Below are positions 55,109 through 64,000 of a stretch of 64,000 nt of DNA, in pieces. The position numbers and the translations under genes are program-made. The stretch is from Xiphophorus maculatus. Taxonomy: Eukaryota; Chordata; Actinopteri; Cyprinodontiformes; Poeciliidae. The notes below the pieces were generated by a model. The model worked only from the letters and a program-made list of their open reading frames with translations. It made no database searches and was not told where the DNA came from. Position 1 is the stretch's first letter; each line of letters starts with the position of its first letter. The stretch lies in assembly GCF_002775205.1 (NCBI RefSeq), contig NC_036453.1, positions 29,675,213 to 29,739,212 on the forward strand, read 5' to 3'.

Positions 55109-55690
55109 TTAATTCTGTTTGGTTTTTGTTCTTTTCTTTGTACAGCAAAGAAATTTTGCAATGGCAAAAATAGAAAAGAGGGGCAAAGTTACTGTTGTCA
55201 CCAAGAAAATTAGAACATCTAAACAATAGTATGAGTACCAAGGCATCCCATAAGCCTCTGTGCGCAAGTGAGGGGCTCCTTTGTGGCGCATCACATACTC
55301 TACCCAGAAAGTAGCCTGATCCATGGGTGGCATCTGCTGATCTCTGTGCAAGCTTGAAAGTCTTTGCATGTTTTCCCGGTAGCTGACTTTGTGGAGCAGT
55401 TCTTTAATAGTCTTCTCAAACGTGTGACCATTTACATCAGCTAGTTGAATAATCTTTGCTGCTCCTCTTTTCTGTAGACGTAGAAGGTTGTCATATTGGT
55501 CAAAGAACAAGGGTATGCCAAGCACAGGGACTCCAAAGTAAATGGCTTCCTGGACTCCATTTGTTCCTCCGTGAGCGACGAAGACTTTGATCTGCGGGTG
55601 GCCGAGGAGGTCCTTTTGTGGCATCCAGTCCACTATTAGAGTGTTGTTGCCCAGAGTAGAGGGATGCTCCCCTTTGTGCCTCCAAATCAC
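55109..55690 (-). CDS. UGT gene A exon 3 (UDP-sugar domain, TM, stop)
   Basis: 193 codons plus TAA; starts VIWRHKGEHPS after acceptor attaacag. Contains the UGT signature, the membrane helix and the KxKxx tail. Confidence 0.94.
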   Translation of the reverse strand: MIWRHKGEHPSTLGNNTLIVDWMPQKDLLGHPQIKVFVAHGGTNGVQEAIYFGVPVLGIPLFFDQYDNLLRLQKRGAAKIIQLADVNGHTFEKTIKELLHKVSYRENMQRLSSLHRDQQMPPMDQATFWVEYVMRHKGAPHLRTEAYGMPWYSYYCLDVLIFLVTTVTLPLFSIFAIAKFLCCTKKRTKTKQN

Positions 55691-58600
55691 CTGTTAATAA
55701 AAGGCACAAACAATGTAAATGTTCAGTGAAGGCCAAAATTTGCACAATACAAGTGTAGCATGGCTAATGTAATCTTCATGGCAATAATATAGAAATATAA
55801 AACCTATTAATATTGTTTGGATGAAACTTAAATTAAAATCAGCAAAGTAATTTCAAATATATTTTTTCTTTTTACAACACAACATAATCTGTAGCCATGT
55901 CTGGAATACCCAGGAAGGGAGCACTATGTGGATGATGGTACTTAATGTTTTCTGGGTTTGCAATGTCTAATTGTTGTACATATGACATTTCAGGATAACA
56001 AAGACTTTTTAAAAAATATATATATATAACAAATGCAAATGTGACTGTAGAAAAAGTAGGCAGGAGTTTCGCTATGAATATCTTCTATGCAGACAACAGT
56101 GGGGAGATCTCTGGGAATAAATATATAAGGAGGACAGACCAATGAGTTCACCACAGTTATTGTTTGGGAGCATGAAGTTGATCTTGTAAGACCAAGCTTT
56201 CTTTAAGAGTAGTTTTTACTGTAAGTATTTTCTGATAGGACAAAATGTCTACTGATAGCTATAGATCCTTTTCAATCCGTAACTGCTATTGGAACAAAAT
56301 ATTTTCTCTATGTCAGAGCCAAACAAATATGAGAGAAACTGTGGTCTTAGGATTTTAAATTTCTCCTTATCAAAGTATTTGTTGTAAGTGACATTTTATG
56401 GCTAAACTATACTGTATGTTGCAGACGGAAATCTACACGTAAATGGAGATATAGAGTCTAATACAAGTGTCCTCAGTAGAAAACTGAAGGAGCTGGCAGC
56501 TACATAACTGAAGGGTTAGATCTTCACAAGCACAACATAGATGGGAGTCTGGAAAATAGAGAGATGGCCACTGCATAATTTAAAAAAAAATGCAAGTTAG
56601 TTTTTAAACCAGTTTTGGTGACACAGTAGTTGGATAGGGCATGCTAACAATTGCCCTTGCAAAACAGTGCAGCAATTCTTATCAGAACTGGAGAAAAATT
56701 ATGGAATATAGAATATAGAATTTGTATTTTTTGGCAAAATGGTCATTCATCATCGTACTGAATTACAACAAAAAGCTTTTAAATTATTGGGTAGGAGCTA
56801 GTTTGCCTGTGTTTGCTAGTGGCACAAAACAATGCTCTCATATTACATTTCTCCTGATTTCCTTCTCGTCACTGGTATAAATCTCTGTATGAAACTTCAC
56901 ACTCAATCTTGATCAGAAGAATTTATTATTAAGTATCTGGTGTCTGCTTTTATGGACATTTTCCATGATCTGGTCCTAAAACAACTCAAAACCTAAACCT
57001 AAATATGAAAAAGATTATTTTTTTACCTTTTGGGGCATTTTGGCAAAAACACTGGCAATTTCATCCGAAACCTCTTTGGGTAAAGCATTGACCAAAGTTC
57101 CCAGAGTCATGATGATGACTCCATGTTCTCCAGCACTTTGAACAAACTCCTCCAGGTCCGCTGGTAGAGGCTGTGCAGGTTTACACTGGAACCCTCCAAT
57201 GTAGACAACATTTGGCATTGTTGGCCGAGGAAACTCAAACACAAAATCTGACCTAAACAACCAAACGTCAGCACCTTGAAGCAGTGAGACAATGTCACAC
57301 CCACCTTCAATGTATTTATTGCACAAATTATCATAGATGGGGCCCACAAGAAACTTTTCCTGGAACTGTATTATACTATAGAAGAAAAAGTTTTTCACCC
57401 TCTGGATAAAATCCATTTTGTCAGTAAAGCCAGATCCAGGCACTGGGATGTAAGAGAGGGGTGATGGTGCCAAAATAAAGTGACCTTCTCCACTTGTAAT
57501 CCAGCGAACATTAAGGACTAAAGGCAGTTTAAGATATTTAGCTAACACAGGACCTGGACCCATGGCTGGATCAGCAAGAACCAAATCATATTGGGAATCT
57601 TTTAGGTTTTTGACCAAAGTTGGATTCTGAAAAATCTGAATTGTAGCATCACACCACAGCAAATGGGCTTGAGTAATCATAGAAAGGAAATCCTTGGTGA
57701 GCTTCAAGAAAGTCAAAAGAGAAGCCCCTTCTCGCTGTGCCTAAAGAAAATTGTGAAACAGAAAAAAGTGGTTAAAAGCATGACTTCATGAAACACATTT
57801 AAGAACAAAAAGTCTAGATTTGCCAATTCAAATGCAAGGTTCATGTGAAATAAATATTGTGATGATAAAAATAAGGACCTAACCATTAAAACATTTCAAC
57901 CATTAATGTGGCACATTATATCCTCTGCAATTTAAATGAAATACAAGCTAACCTAGAGTGAGAAATATAAAAAATGACTTGCAACAACTTGATAGCAAAC
58001 ATATCCAAACCCCCTGTGCTTTTAATGGGTTGTAACCATCGTTTAATTCAATTGGAGCATTCTGTCTATTTTTATACGTATCTGGCATTAATTATAGAAA
58101 ATGTGAAAAAACTGTTATGTTTCTTTCAGATTGTCTGAATTGATACCTGAGTTGACAAATTCAGGTGTACAAGCAGGATTTTCTTGACACTTTTTTGTTT
58201 AAATTTCTTAACTGTTTCTTCATAAATTCTGTGTGCTGATTGATATGTATTACAGGGTTATTTTTGTATTTCAGTCGGTCATATTTGTACTTTTGCTTAC
58301 ATTTGTTCTTTGTTGGCTGCAAAACAAATTTTGCCTTGGAAAAAGTTCATCTTGCCCTTGATAATTAATTTTAAAAAACTAGATGGAAAGTTATCAGAAA
58401 GATTCAAAAACCTTATTGCAAGATTAGAATCAGCAGACGTGTCTGTTTAGTGTTGAAAGTTTAAACGTGACAACAGTCTCTAGTATTTTTAACATGTCTA
58501 AGCTAAGGAGTAAGATTAAAATAATATTTCTCTTTAAAAGAAAACATCTTGAGCTGGAAAAAACTCTCTTGGTCTTGTGAAATATTTTGTTATAGTCATA

Positions 58601-59688
58601 TGAAACCTAACTTGGGTTTTCGGTCACAAATCCAAAAGAAAGATTACTGCAAACATACTGTGCATAATGAAAACAACATAAATCCACAGTGAAAAGATGG
58701 TGTCTACATCATGGTCTGTGGTCATATTTCTCTTCAGATGGCTCTAGATTTATCTGAAGGTGGATAAAATCATGAACAGTTCTTTCTTGGAATGATCTTC
58801 AAAGGATCCAGACCTTAACCTGATAGAAAATCTATCAAGGCTCACACAAAGGGCTGTGAACAGGGGATACCCTTGATAATCTGACAGATTTGGAGAACAT
58901 TTGCAAATACTGGCAACTTGGCTTGGCAAATACTAAGAAGTCAAGACAGGAGATGCTGACAGATTTGCACCAGCATATCCTCAAACTGGACCAAAATGCA
59001 GTACAACATATCAGTAATTGTGGAATATTTGATTTTTCTCCTCCTTCAACATATGTTTGTTTTTCAGTTAAATTGCACAAGATGCATTTCCCGGTAAAAC
59101 CAGAAAGCTCTGAAATGATTGATCAAGCTTTCATTTCTTTATGTCACAATACCTTAATTAATATTGTATTTCCCAACCCTGGTCCTCAAGGCACATTGCC
59201 CTGCATGTTTTAGATGTTTCCCCGATTTAAGACGCCTGATTCAGATGACTGCAGTTCAACAAAAGCTTGTTAATCAGCCATCAATTGAAATCATATGTGC
59301 TTGAAGCACATGAAGAACATCTAAATCATTTCAGGGCAGTGTGCCTTGAGGACCAGGGTTGGGAAACACTGCATGCAGTATATACATAAACACATACCCT
59401 CATATGCTCCTGTAGATATATGTCAAAAAAGTTCTCTAAAGCTTCATCCATTTCAATGGTGATGGATGTGTAGAGGGGGGATTTTTCTGGAATGTACCAG
59501 CTGGTAGAAGACCTAATCACACTGATGTTGTGTCCTCTGGAATGAAGTTCTTCCAGTAGTATTTTCATATTAATCCAGTGGCTGCCATCCACAGGAAACA
59601 CCAATATGTTTCCCCCATCACAATGTGATGTCAGCAGGATTAGGTGTAAGGACAGTGTGATTATACCGGAGAAACAAGTCAGAGCCAT
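55109..59688 (-). CDS. UDP-glucuronosyltransferase gene A (UGT5-like), complete
   Basis: ER membrane enzyme transferring glucuronic acid from UDP-glucuronate to lipophilic acceptors (family knowledge). Three coding exons (59688-59398, 57740-57027, 55690-55109) give 528 residues, the usual UGT length. Seen: signal peptide (1 to about 23), catalytic-type histidine in DGSHW (residue 37), aspartate partner in LADPAMGPG (about 154), UGT signature WMPQKDLLGHP and HGGTNGVQE, donor-site FFDQYDN, a C-terminal membrane helix and a KTKQN tail that fits a KxKxx ER-retention signal. The GAPHLRTEAYGMPWYSYY ending is UGT5-like rather than UGT1/2-like. A probable non-coding 5' exon lies upstream. The exact family member is not assigned; UGT2-like is the alternative. 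Confidence 0.92.
55691..57026 (-). other. UGT gene A intron 2
   Basis: 1.3 kb, AT-rich, no gene or clear repeat recognised. Confidence 0.8.
57027..57740 (-). CDS. UGT gene A exon 2
   Basis: 238 codons, phase 0-0; AQREGASLLTFLKLTKDFL to FAKMPQK. Acceptor ttctttag, donor gtaaaa. Holds the catalytic aspartate and LNVRWITSGEGHF. The apparent start at 57716 is a TTG inside the exon. Confidence 0.94.
58720..59010 (+). pseudogene. Tc1-like transposase remnant
   Basis: ggatccagaccttaacctga followed by tagaaaatct and later gacagatttggagaacattt match the C-terminal coding part of fish Tc1-like transposases (the SPDLNPIEN-type motif). Frame broken. Confidence 0.6.
59164..59372. mobile_element. hAT-type MITE next to UGT gene A exon 1
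   Basis: Inverted ends tttcccaaccctggtcctca and tgaggaccagggttgggaaa. Lies in the intron 26 bases from the exon 1 splice donor. Target duplication not clear. Confidence 0.7.
59398..59688 (-). CDS. UGT gene A exon 1 (start, signal peptide)
   Basis: 97 codons, ATG at 59688; signal peptide MALTCFSGIITLSLHLILLT, then GNILVFPVDGSHWINM with the catalytic histidine. Donor gtatgt. The frame runs on past the donor but that is intron and MITE. Confidence 0.93.
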
Positions 59689-59851
59689 GGATCCTACAAT
59701 GTCACAAACAGAAATAAATGTATTTCATTAGTATAGATACAAATCAAGTCTGGACAAAAGACTACAGCTAAAATGTATTTAAAATGACTAGAACAGTATA
59801 AGTTATAATATACTTAGTTTCCAATTTCAGATGGTTTCTTAATTTACTTAC

Positions 59852-59950
59852 CTAATGTTGGTAAAGACTACGACCGTCCGAAGTACCCACACTGACAGCT
59901 TGTTCAAGATAAACCAGTAGGTATTTGAGTTCAAACTCCAGATTCAGAGA
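59852..59950 (-). other. Probable non-coding 5' exon of UGT gene A
   Basis: A strong donor (tag then gtaagt) ends at 59852 on the minus strand, and an acceptor (cattgtag) sits 5 bases before the ATG. The 5' boundary near 59950 is a guess. Confidence 0.5.
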
Positions 59951-60204
59951 CGATCTGTTCTTTCGCTAGTAAATAAGGCACGTACAGTTCATGCATAAGT
60001 TAAGCAAGGACAGTGGTTTCATCATAGTGAAACAATGACCTCTTTCATAACTGTATTAGAGTGGGTTATGTAAGATTAGGCTTCAGAAGCAAAAGTGTAG
60101 AAGAAAGAAACAATCATTTCATAGTTGAACCAGGGAGTTATTTTAAACCAGACTTTAAATAGCGTGATTAATTATTGATTATATTGAATACACTGGAGAT
60201 TTCA

Positions 60205-60440
60205 TGCATGTTTGAGAAATCCTTGGTTCCCGGTGACTGCCATTTGGGGGTGCCAAACGTTTGCTCATACAAAGCGCTGTCTATTTACCCACATCTCCAC
60301 TCTTGGTGCTGCAGTTTGCTATCGCGCTTTCTCTCCACATTGCGCACCTCCTCCGAACAGCTCCTCCAAACTAGGGGCAGCAACAGTTATCAAACACGTG
60401 GTGCAGCTATGCATCTGCTGAGATTATCATACAAACTACT
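60205..60440. repeat. Unclassified dispersed repeat (copy 2)
   Basis: Shares atgtttgagaaatcct and later collinear motifs with 2341-2600; also has gcgctgtctatttaccca and aactaggggcagcaacagtt. Confidence 0.4.
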
Positions 60441-60779
60441 CCTTAGTCCATCGCTCCTAAAATTGGCTGTAAACGGAGGAGCATTGTTTTGATGACGTTT
60501 TGAAGAAGGAGTGTTAGAAAGTGGAGCTTCTTAAAGACATGGAGGCCAATTTCAAGGTGTCATGTTGATATGCAGAGTCAAATTCATTTGAACTTACACT
60601 GTATATCTACATCATTTTTATATCAACTGAAGTTAACATAATTACTGGATTGTGCAGAAGATGGCAATATGTGATTTGAAATGTATAAAACATCCCCTAA
60701 GAGAAACATAATTTAAGGCTCCATTAATGCTGAGCTGGTTCTCAGTGGATTAGCACTTTTACACTTTGTGATGTTATTG

Positions 60780-61370
60780 TCAAGATTGGGGAAGGCGGAG
60801 ATAGGGAAGAGCCAAAATGCAAACAGCAACATGGCATAGTGAAAATTTATTTAAACTTAAAAACTTGACATGGACATGAGTGTTTAATCAACTAACAGAC
60901 ATAAAAATGCACAAGAATCCTGCAAATCCTCCGAAGATAAGACTAAAACCTAAAAAACGTGAGACAGGTGAAGAGGATTACTGATCAGGTAACGGATTAT
61001 GTAAATTAACAGGGAGAATGCTGAGCTGAGGAACTAAACAGGAGTAGCAAACTAGAGAGACTACAAAAATAAAAGCTGACAGGAAATAAAAACTGACATC
61101 TAAAGGATAACAAAACTTGCTCAGCTAGAACATAGCAAGACTGATGTTTAGGGAAAATGATGATCAAGGCTAGAACAGAAGACAAAGGAGAATAGAATAA
61201 CAATGATTAAAGACAAGACCAGGCGTGAGAACAAGGTAAGAGAGTAATTGAATCAAAAATAATCTAATTTAAGTAAAAGATGACTATCTAAACACAAACG
61301 GAAAATAACCTAGAGAAACAAACATGACACAGGGACAACTGTGAACCCAAACCCACAGACAAATAAGATT
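60780..61370. repeat. A-rich dispersed-repeat-like block after UGT gene B
   Basis: Rich in ataaaa/gacaggaaataaaaactgac phrases, similar in style to 44560-45085. It directly follows the gene B stop, so gene B's 3' UTR may run into it. Family unknown. Confidence 0.35.
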
Positions 61371-61378
61371 AATGCAAA

Positions 61379-61960
61379 TCAGCTTTGTTTATATTTTCTG
61401 TTCTTTCTGTTACAAAATAAAAATCTAAAAACAGCAAAAACAGAGAAGAACACCACAGCTACAGAAGTCATCAAAAGGAGTAGTACATCTAAGCAATGAT
61501 ATGAGTACCAAGGCATCCTGTAAGCCTTTGTGCGGAGGTGAGGAGCCCCTTTGTGGCGTATCACATACTCTATCCAGAAAGTGGCCTGATCCATGGGGGG
61601 CATCGGCTGATCTTGGTGTAAACGTGACAGTCTCTGAATATTTTCCTTGTAGCTGTCTTTATGGAGCACTTCCTTAACAGCTCTCTCAAAGCTGTGACCA
61701 TTAACTTCATGGAGCTGAATAATCTTTGCTGCTCCTCTTTTCTGTAGACGTAGGAGGTTGTCGTACTGGTCAAAGAACAAGGGTATGCCAAGCACAGGGA
61801 CTCCAAAGTAAATGGCTTCCTGGACTCCATTTGTTCCTCCATGAGCTATGAAGACTTTTATTTGTGGGTGGCCAAGTAGATCTTTCTGTGGCATCCAGTC
61901 CATCATTAGAGTGTTGTTGCCCAGAGTAGAGGGACGCTTTCCTCTGTGCTTCCAAATCAC
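61379..61960 (-). CDS. UGT gene B exon 3
   Basis: 193 codons plus stop, starts VIWKHRGKRPS after acceptor gaatcag; the same length as in gene A. Confidence 0.94.
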   Translation of the reverse strand: MIWKHRGKRPSTLGNNTLMMDWMPQKDLLGHPQIKVFIAHGGTNGVQEAIYFGVPVLGIPLFFDQYDNLLRLQKRGAAKIIQLHEVNGHSFERAVKEVLHKDSYKENIQRLSRLHQDQPMPPMDQATFWIEYVIRHKGAPHLRTKAYRMPWYSYHCLDVLLLLMTSVAVVFFSVFAVFRFLFCNRKNRKYKQS

Positions 61961-64000
61961 CTGATTCAAAATGGACAAATCAAAAACATATGTATATATT
62001 TACTATTTGTATTTTAACCTGAACAGCAGGTGTCTTCTAAAATAATCCCTTTTGTGGTTCCTTGTCTGTGCGAATTGGTTTCTTCTGTTAAAATAATAGT
62101 GTTGATTGTTGTCATCTTAATGCTATTTTTTCTAAGCCAAATTATTCCTTTCCTCAGTTTAATCAATAGTCCCTTTGAGATCATATTTTTATTTTTATTT
62201 TTTACCACAATCCTCCCTTTACAGAACAAATTATTTCACCACATTTTAATCCGGTAGGTTCATTGGACTGTAAATGTTTTTTTAAAGAATACCGTTTGGA
62301 CTGTTGAAACAAATTTATATTCATATGCTACAAAATAATATCTATTTTCTAAACTTTGAGAAATATGCTAGTTTTCTTCAGTGTGATTATAAATTCAGCA
62401 GGAGGGGTTTCATGTCAGTGCATGTTCAGGAGCACATCGCAGATTCCTTGCTGGGCCTCCTGTTGTTTCAAAATCTGTCAGTTCAGAAAGATCTGAAAAT
62501 TGGAGTATCCATGGCAACTCCCACAGGCCATTTTCAGTTACCAACTAGGAACTGAGCAGCCACGAAGGTAAATCATAGTCCTACCCATCTGGCTTAGCTT
62601 TGAATCATTACTAGGAAAGGGTTTTATCTACAATAGATGTTGATAAAACCCTGATCTATGTTGATCACCAACATAGATCAGCAACCAATCATCTATTGGT
62701 TATGGAGACTTTGTACCATCATAAATTAGCGCTACTCCATCTGAACTATGAAGTTGCTCTTCAAGGTTTTTGTTTAGAATCACTACATTGAAAATGGATC
62801 AAGAGGGAAAGACATTGGTTTGAATTGCTGTGGTTTTCATTGTGACATTTGGTCATCACGTATTCTGTAATAATAATTCAGTCCACTCCATTTATCTTTT
62901 AGATCACAACTGAGACAATTCTGTTTTGTTCTTTCAGCTCAGACCACTTTATGGCTCTTCGATTACCAAATAAGAAGCATCATATTTAGGACTAAGGATT
63001 CTGAGTGATACAGGAATATAAAGATGTGATAATTAGAAATGTTACATAGAGAAAGTGAATGTACCTTTTGGGGCATCTCAGCAAAGACACTGGCAATCTC
63101 ATTCACAATGTCTTCTGGTAAAGTGTTAACCAAAGTTCCCAGAGTCATGATGATGACTCCATGCTCCCCAGCACTCTGAACAAACTCCTCCAGGTCCGCT
63201 GGTAGAGGCTGTGCAGGTTTACACTGGAACCCTCCAATGTAGACAACATTTGGCATTGTTGGCCTAGGAAAATCAAATACAAAATCTGACCTGAATAGCC
63301 AAATATCCGCATCTTGAAGCAGTGAGACAATGTCACATCCACCCTCAATGTATTTATCACACATGGCGTCATAAATAGGTCCCACCACAAATTTTTGCTG
63401 GAATAATATGATACTGTAGAAAAAAATGTTTTGGATTCTCTGGATGAAATCCATTTTGTCTGTTAGACCAGGTCCTGGGCTCACTGGGATATAAGAGAGT
63501 GGTGAGGGAGCCAGCACAAAATGACCTTCTCCACTAGTAATCCAACGAACGTTGAGGACTAATGGCAGTTTAAGATATTTAGCTAACACAACACCTGGTC
63601 CTATTCCTGGATCAGTAAGAACCAGATCATACTGTGATTCTATTAAGCTTTTTATCAACTTTGGATTTTCCATGATTCTTGATGCGGCATCACACCAAAG
63701 GGTATGGCCCACAGAAACAAAGGACATAAACTTCTTTGTGAGCTTGAAGAACGTTATCAGTGAGGACCCTTCTCGGTGCACCTGAAATAAAAATGAATAA
63801 AACTTTAATAACTTTCTGTACAGTTGTTACAAAACCGCACATTGGTTCCAACACATACGTTTATAATCATTTACCCGCAGTTGGTATTGTATAAAATCAG
63901 CAAAGAAGTCCTTCACATCTCTGTCCATTTCAACTGTGATGGATGTGTAGAGGGGGGATTTTTCTGGGATATACCAGCTGGTGGAAGCTCTAATCACACT
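61379..64000 (-). CDS. UDP-glucuronosyltransferase gene B (UGT5-like), 5' end cut by window
   Basis: Tandem duplicate of gene A with the same exon boundaries: exon 3 61960-61379, exon 2 63781-63065, exon 1 from beyond 64000 to 63875. 474 residues are visible; the start and signal peptide, about 55 residues, are outside the window. The signature WMPQKDLLGHP, HGGTNGVQE, FFDQYDN, the aspartate in LTDPGIGPG, the C-terminal membrane helix and the KYKQS tail (KxKxx) are all present. Exon 2 is one codon longer than in gene A (VSPGPG for VPGSG region). No disruption seen, so it is probably functional. Confidence 0.92.
61961..63064 (-). other. UGT gene B intron 2
   Basis: 1.1 kb; contains two adjacent perfect hairpins (62619-62680). 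No gene. Confidence 0.8.
62619..62680. repeat. Two adjacent perfect hairpins
   Basis: gggttttatc/gataaaaccc (62619-62651), then tgatctatgttg/caacatagatca (62652-62680). They look like nested small inverted elements. Confidence 0.75.
63065..63781 (-). CDS. UGT gene B exon 2
   Basis: 239 codons, phase 0-0; VHREGSSLITFFKLTKKFM to FAEMPQK. Acceptor tatttcag, donor gtacat. Confidence 0.94.
63875..64000 (-). CDS. UGT gene B exon 1 (partial)
   Basis: 42 codons visible, SVIRASTSWYIPEKSPLYTS to FIQYQLR; donor gtaaat at 63874. Continues beyond the window. Confidence 0.9.

Larger units (their letters stand above)
57741..59397 (-). other. UGT gene A intron 1 with transposon remnants
   Basis: Contains a Tc1-like transposase remnant (about 58720-59010) and a MITE (59164-59372). 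No other gene. Confidence 0.75.
59951..61378. other. Spacer between the two UGT genes
   Basis: Holds gene A's promoter region (no clear TATA identified), a dispersed repeat (60205-60440) and an A-rich repeat-like block (60780-61370). Confidence 0.6.

Noticed and set aside
55500..55745. Minus-strand frame overlapping UGT exon 3
   Set aside because: Shadow of the UGT coding frame.

Overview
The window is teleost fish nuclear DNA: AT-rich, with large introns, GT-AG splice sites, vertebrate gene families and many decayed fish-type transposons (hAT and Tc1/mariner miniature elements, tRNA-type SINEs, LINE fragments). The style of the SINE tails suggests a percomorph, possibly a cyprinodontiform, but I cannot fix the species. 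I found no bacterial genes, CRISPR array, rRNA or tRNA gene.

Region 1 (1-24.2 kb, + strand) holds all but the first coding exon(s) of a TRPC4 cation-channel gene. Thirteen coding exons give 905 in-frame residues, from the ankyrin region through S1-S6 and the TRP helix to the tail. The reading frame ends without the usual C-terminal PDZ ligand, and a decayed Tc1-like element starts about 8 bases after the stop.

Region 2 (24.2-27.9 kb) is intergenic and contains one CTCF-like motif. Region 3 (27.75-49.5 kb, + strand) is a complete periostin gene: a TATA box and 23 coding exons giving 834 residues (signal peptide, EMI domain, four FAS1 domains and a modular C-terminal tail). trpc4 beside postn is the conserved vertebrate arrangement and supports both calls; which teleost paralogue (a or b) this is remains unresolved. 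The introns contain a 1.06-kb non-autonomous hAT element with intact 8-bp target duplications, Tc1 remnants, an antisense LINE piece and a SINE.

Region 4 (49.5-54.9 kb) is intergenic, with a Tc1-type double palindrome and a complete tRNA-type SINE flanked by target duplications. Region 5 (54.9-64 kb, - strand) holds two tandem UDP-glucuronosyltransferase genes, UGT5-like by C-terminal sequence. Each has three coding exons with identical boundaries. The first is complete (528 residues); the second lacks its 5' end because the window stops. Long identical blocks in the two copies suggest recent gene conversion.

The genes do not form a pathway: a calcium-permeable channel, an extracellular-matrix protein and detoxification enzymes. 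I see no novel multi-gene system. The most notable points are the altered TRPC4 C-terminus next to a transposon, the frame-preserving cassette exons of periostin, the UGT copy homogenisation and several well-preserved transposon insertions.
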